Below are positions 60,959-64,000 of a stretch of DNA of 64,000 nt, piece after piece. Each line of letters begins with the position of its first letter. Position 1 is the first letter of the stretch. Both the position numbers and the translations under genes were made by a program. Source of the stretch: CBDHEY01 sp965262305 (lineage in GTDB: Bacteria > Pseudomonadota > Gammaproteobacteria > Pseudomonadales > Cellvibrionaceae); NCBI GenBank assembly GCA_965262305.1, contig CBDHEY010000004.1, forward strand, positions 1-64,000, written 5' to 3'. Under the pieces are notes generated by a model. It was given only the letters and a program-made list of their open reading frames with translations. It was not told the origin of the DNA and did no database searches.

Positions 60959-62914
60959 ATGTTAGATAGCAAAGCGCTCTCTCAACTCTCTCAATTAAAA
61001 TCAGACATTATTGCCTCTAAAGATGTTGTTCAAGGCACTGTTGTAGGCACTAATGGGCGCTTTGGTTTTGTTCGTACAGAAGATGGAAGGGATGCATATC
61101 TTTCTCCGGAGAAAATGGAAAGATTACTTCCTGGAGATATTGTAAAAGTTGACCTGACAAAAAATAGTAAAGACAAACTAGAAGCAACGCTAGAAGAGTT
61201 AATTGAAAGTCCTACAGATAGATTTATAGGTACTTATAAAGTAAAGGGAAAAGCTCACTTTGTTGATCCTAGTATTGAAAACTTCAATAGATGGATATTT
61301 ATTCCTCCTCAATCTCGTGGAAAATGCAAAGAAGGAGATTTAATATCCGTATGCTTGACTCAACATCCGCTAAAAGATGGCAAAGCGCAAGTAAAAATAC
61401 TTGAGCGTATAGGTAGACCCGACGACGATAAAATAGAATTCAAATATACTAAAGCCAAACATGATCTTAACCGAGACTTCGGACCAAAAGAGCAAAGCCA
61501 AGTTAAGGAAATCGAAAAGCTCTACGAAAATTTCGAATTTGGCAATCTAGCAGACTTAACAAATAACTTATTTTTTACAATAGATTCGGCTAGCACAAAA
61601 GACATGGACGATGCGCTGTGTATATCCGAGATCAAAGACGAGAACGGGGATAACTTATATCGCTTACAAGTCGCGATTACAGACCCTACGGAATTTATAG
61701 AACAAAGTTCTCCTCTTGCTAGATGTTCGCAACACAGAGTACAAACTATCTATATGCTAGGTGGTTATGTACCAATGCTACCAACCCCCTTATCCAATCA
61801 ATGCTTGTCCCTTGAACAAGATAAAAAGAAAGCCGCCCTAATTGGCGAATTCCATATAGATCCATCGGGTAAAATACTTAGGGAAGAGTTTTCATACGGT
61901 GTTATTACATCAAAATATAAACTTTCATATGACAATGTATCTAAATTCATAGAAAGTAATTTCGACAATGAAGATGATATACCGTCTGAAGTGGCTCCTA
62001 GTATTCAGTTGCTTGATATCCTTGCAAAAGTAAGACTGTCTTATCGGAAAACAAACTATCTAGTAGGAGCTGAACAAGTTGATTTTGATTATCAACTTTC
62101 TTCTTCTGGAAAAATTGACACAATCTCACCAAAACCCAAAAACGCTGCACATCGTATCGTTGAAGAAGCAATGGTCACTATGAACATTTGTGCAGGTAAT
62201 TTATTAGCAAAACACAATATAGGCATTGCTACGGTTAACGAAGGCTTTAGAAAGGAACGTATTGGAGAAGTAAAAGCACTCTTAAAAGAAGAAGATATCA
62301 CTACCGAAAACGATATTGAAACGCTAGAAGGTTTTAAAGAGCTTATAAAAAAAATAGAGGTGGATGAAAGTAAAGAGTATCTCATTCACCCTTTAAGACG
62401 AATGATGCAATTTGCACATCATTCTATACAACATCAACCTCATATGGGCATGGGGGTAGAACATTATGCAACTGTCACTTCGCCTATCCGTAGATTTGTC
62501 GATTTATACAATCATTGGGCTTTAAAGAAAATTATCAGAGACACTTCTTTTAAAAACATCTCAGAAAAGCATATCTCCGAATTAAGCGATTCATTACAAA
62601 CAGGGAAATTAGCTGAAAGGGAATTGTTTCAATGGTTAATTGTTCAATATGTAGAAAAACATGTTGGATCTGAGGCTTTTGGAAAAATTCGAATCGTCAC
62701 GCAACAAGGTTTTGGAGTAAAACTAAACGATACGGGTATCGAAGGGTTTGTATTATTTCCAAGGAAAACAGAGAAAAAATATGATGCTAAGCGAATGACA
62801 ATCTCAGTTGCAGAAAAAACCTATAAATTAGATGATGAAATAAAAATAAAAATTGCCAGTATTGATAAGCAAAAAAGACGAATCGCATTTGAGATATGCG
62901 AGGAAGAAAAGTAA
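60959..62914 (+). CDS. RNase II-family 3'-5' exoribonuclease
   Basis: 651 residues, the size of RNase II rather than RNase R. N-terminal cold-shock-like domains (GTVVGTNGRFGFVRTEDGRD near 26-45) are followed by the RNB catalytic domain from about 195. The metal site is TIDSASTKDMDDALCISE near 209-226, and ATVTSPIRRFVDLYNHWAL near 500 carries the conserved Arg residues. A C-terminal S1 domain is VTQQGFGVKLNDTGIEGFV. It degrades single-stranded RNA processively. The acidic pair Asp-Met-Asp-Asp needed for metal binding is intact. Confidence 0.9.
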   Translation: MLDSKALSQLSQLKSDIIASKDVVQGTVVGTNGRFGFVRTEDGRDAYLSPEKMERLLPGDIVKVDLTKNSKDKLEATLEELIESPTDRFIGTYKVKGKAHFVDPSIENFNRWIFIPPQSRGKCKEGDLISVCLTQHPLKDGKAQVKILERIGRPDDDKIEFKYTKAKHDLNRDFGPKEQSQVKEIEKLYENFEFGNLADLTNNLFFTIDSASTKDMDDALCISEIKDENGDNLYRLQVAITDPTEFIEQSSPLARCSQHRVQTIYMLGGYVPMLPTPLSNQCLSLEQDKKKAALIGEFHIDPSGKILREEFSYGVITSKYKLSYDNVSKFIESNFDNEDDIPSEVAPSIQLLDILAKVRLSYRKTNYLVGAEQVDFDYQLSSSGKIDTISPKPKNAAHRIVEEAMVTMNICAGNLLAKHNIGIATVNEGFRKERIGEVKALLKEEDITTENDIETLEGFKELIKKIEVDESKEYLIHPLRRMMQFAHHSIQHQPHMGMGVEHYATVTSPIRRFVDLYNHWALKKIIRDTSFKNISEKHISELSDSLQTGKLAERELFQWLIVQYVEKHVGSEAFGKIRIVTQQGFGVKLNDTGIEGFVLFPRKTEKKYDAKRMTISVAEKTYKLDDEIKIKIASIDKQKRRIAFEICEEEK

Positions 62915-62938
62915 CCGCAAGGTAAATTAATTTAAGGC

Positions 62939-63292
62939 TCACTTATCAAGCATATGAAGCGTTTTTTCTAGATTTTCCTGTTTTTCGTCAACAAATTTAA
63001 ATTCATTCCAAGCAATTTTGATAATGTCATTGTTACTCAACTTCTGTTGCTTGGATATGGATGATCCATTCACCTCAGTCCCATTAGTGCTATTTTCATC
63101 GGTTATGAAATATTCTTTGTATTCAGGAAAGTGTTCATTCGGGTAACAATTGATCTTTGCATGTACACCGCTAACTGCAGTATCGTCAATCGCTATGTCG
63201 TTTAAAGCACTTCTCCCTATCGAAAAATTATCCTGAACAACATCAAATTTATGAACGATCACGCCATCAACAAGTTGTAATAGTGAAGCCAT
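62939..63292 (-). CDS. FHA-domain protein
   Basis: 117 residues, essentially one FHA domain. Its phosphothreonine-binding residues are in FSIGRSALNDIAIDD near 26-40, GVHAKINCY near 44-52 and TDENSTNGTEVNG near 65-77. It starts 14 bp after the kinase gene, so the two are co-transcribed and it is a likely reader or substrate of that kinase (inference). A short charged tail follows the domain. Confidence 0.9.
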   Translation of the reverse strand: MASLLQLVDGVIVHKFDVVQDNFSIGRSALNDIAIDDTAVSGVHAKINCYPNEHFPEYKEYFITDENSTNGTEVNGSSISKQQKLSNNDIIKIAWNEFKFVDEKQENLEKTLHMLDK

Positions 63293-63306
63293 CAGTTTCT
63301 CCAGTT

Positions 63307-64000
63307 TTAAACAATACCAACATTTTTTGATTCAGTCGAGAAGTCACGCCTCATTGCACGCTTAAGCACAGTAAGCATTTCAGCTGCACTTTCATAACGA
63401 TCCTTAACATCTTTTTGTAAAGCTTGATTTACAATTCGAGCAGCACTTGCAGGCAAATTTTTTCTTACTGTCCGAATATTTTTATGCTTACCATGGATAA
63501 TTTCATAAGTAAGTGATGCGAGATTATCACCTTTAAAAGGTAGTTCACCCGTTAACAACTGATAAAAAGTCACCCCTAAACTAAATACATCTGCTTCTTG
63601 GGTAACTCGCTTGCCTTTGAGCTGTTCGGGAGCCATGTAGAGTGGACTTCCTAAAATCTCACCCGTACTCGTTCTGGAATCGTCCACTAGTCTAGCAATT
63701 CCAAAGTCCGTTACTTTCACTTGATAAGGGGAAGGGCTATACATGATATTTCCCGGTTTAATATCCCGATGCACAACATTATTGCCATGTGCATAATCAA
63801 TTGCAGACGCAACATCGCAAATTATTCTATATACTTCAAAAACGGGTAATAAATTCGCTTTATCAACAAATTGATTAAGAGGTTTACCTTCAACATAGTC
63901 CATTGCAATATAGGCTAAATTTCCCTCTTCTCCAACATCATAAACAGATACTATGTTTGGATGACTAAGTCGGCCAGCAGCTTCTGCTTCGCGAAAAAAT
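63307..64000 (-). CDS. Hanks-type Ser/Thr protein kinase (partial, cut by window edge)
   Basis: The frame is open to the right edge: the codons above the internal ATG 63903 read FFREAEAAGRLSHPNIVSVY, which is subdomain III-IV of a kinase, so the real start is outside. HRDIKPGNIMYSPS (catalytic Asp), KVTDFGIARL (metal Asp) and LGSPLYMAPEQLKG (activation segment) are intact. The protein ends shortly after the kinase domain (MLTVLKRAMRRDFSTES), with no membrane helix or PASTA repeats at the C-terminus. It is paired with the FHA gene. Such pairs often serve type VI secretion or stress signalling, but nothing in view decides this. Confidence 0.9.
   Translation of the reverse strand, partial: FFREAEAAGRLSHPNIVSVYDVGEEGNLAYIAMDYVEGKPLNQFVDKANLLPVFEVYRIICDVASAIDYAHGNNVVHRDIKPGNIMYSPSPYQVKVTDFGIARLVDDSRTSTGEILGSPLYMAPEQLKGKRVTQEADVFSLGVTFYQLLTGELPFKGDNLASLTYEIIHGKHKNIRTVRKNLPASAARIVNQALQKDVKDRYESAAEMLTVLKRAMRRDFSTESKNVGIV

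Noticed and set aside
1..64000. CRISPR arrays, tRNA or rRNA genes, IS elements
   Set aside because: No regular spacer-repeat pattern, no recognisable tRNA or rRNA sequence and no transposase was seen on either strand.

Overview
The window looks like a chromosomal segment of a low-GC, probably marine, gammaproteobacterium. The signs are a complete MSHA type IV pilus operon, a Vibrio-type TonB2 energising module, a TonB-dependent receptor, integron attC sites and a RutR-family regulator. The species cannot be named from the sequence; Cellvibrionales- or Alteromonadales-like bacteria would fit.

Layout. (1) Positions 1-5.5 kb look like part of an integron cassette array. Small unrelated genes (a putative pore-forming effector with its immunity protein, an arrestin-like membrane protein, DUF2306, HxlR plus an AhpD-like protein, small membrane proteins, a VOC protein) are separated by at least two good attC sites and one weaker one. 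No integrase is inside the window. Two cassette genes carry single-base frameshifts in homopolymers. (2) Positions 5.8-40 kb form one purine acquisition and degradation locus. It encodes two NUP lipoproteins, a TonB-dependent receptor, an exported ADA2-like deaminase, an AzgA-type base permease, a phosphoribosyltransferase, an 8-oxoguanine deaminase, a RutR-like TetR regulator, XdhABC, UraD, UraH, GuaD and PuuD on the plus strand. A long minus-strand operon follows, encoding DUF3450-TtpC-ExbB-ExbD-TonB-TPR, an oxamate-amidohydrolase-like protein (HpxW), a TauE permease, an ureidoglycine aminotransferase, an adenine deaminase and an allantoate amidohydrolase. PuuE, a DUF1330 protein, HpxX and HpxY then run on the plus strand. 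(3) Positions 40-42 kb hold a cupin, a HAD hydrolase and a decayed amidohydrolase. (4) Positions 42.1-59.3 kb are the MSHA operon, mshI to mshQ, all on the minus strand. (5) The right end has trmL, a peroxiredoxin-like gene, an RNase II-type exoribonuclease, an FHA protein and a Ser/Thr kinase cut by the window edge.

How the genes work together (inference). Nucleosides cross the outer membrane through the TonB-dependent receptor, powered by the TonB module encoded in the same locus. They are processed in the periplasm by the ADA2-like deaminase and the PNP-fold NUP lipoproteins. Bases enter through the permease and are deaminated (adenine deaminase, GuaD, 8-oxoguanine deaminase). They are then oxidised to urate (Xdh) and taken through HIU, OHCU, allantoin, allantoate, ureidoglycine and oxalurate to oxamate and oxalate, releasing ammonia.

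The main new observation is regulatory. Four transcription units in this locus begin with a sigma-54-type -24/-12 element (GG-N10-GC). Each lies next to or overlaps a dyad resembling the E. coli RutR operator TTGACCAnnTGGTCAA, and a RutR-family protein is encoded in the middle of the locus. The dyad-to-promoter offset takes only two values, about 9 and about 20-21 bp, which differ by one helical turn.
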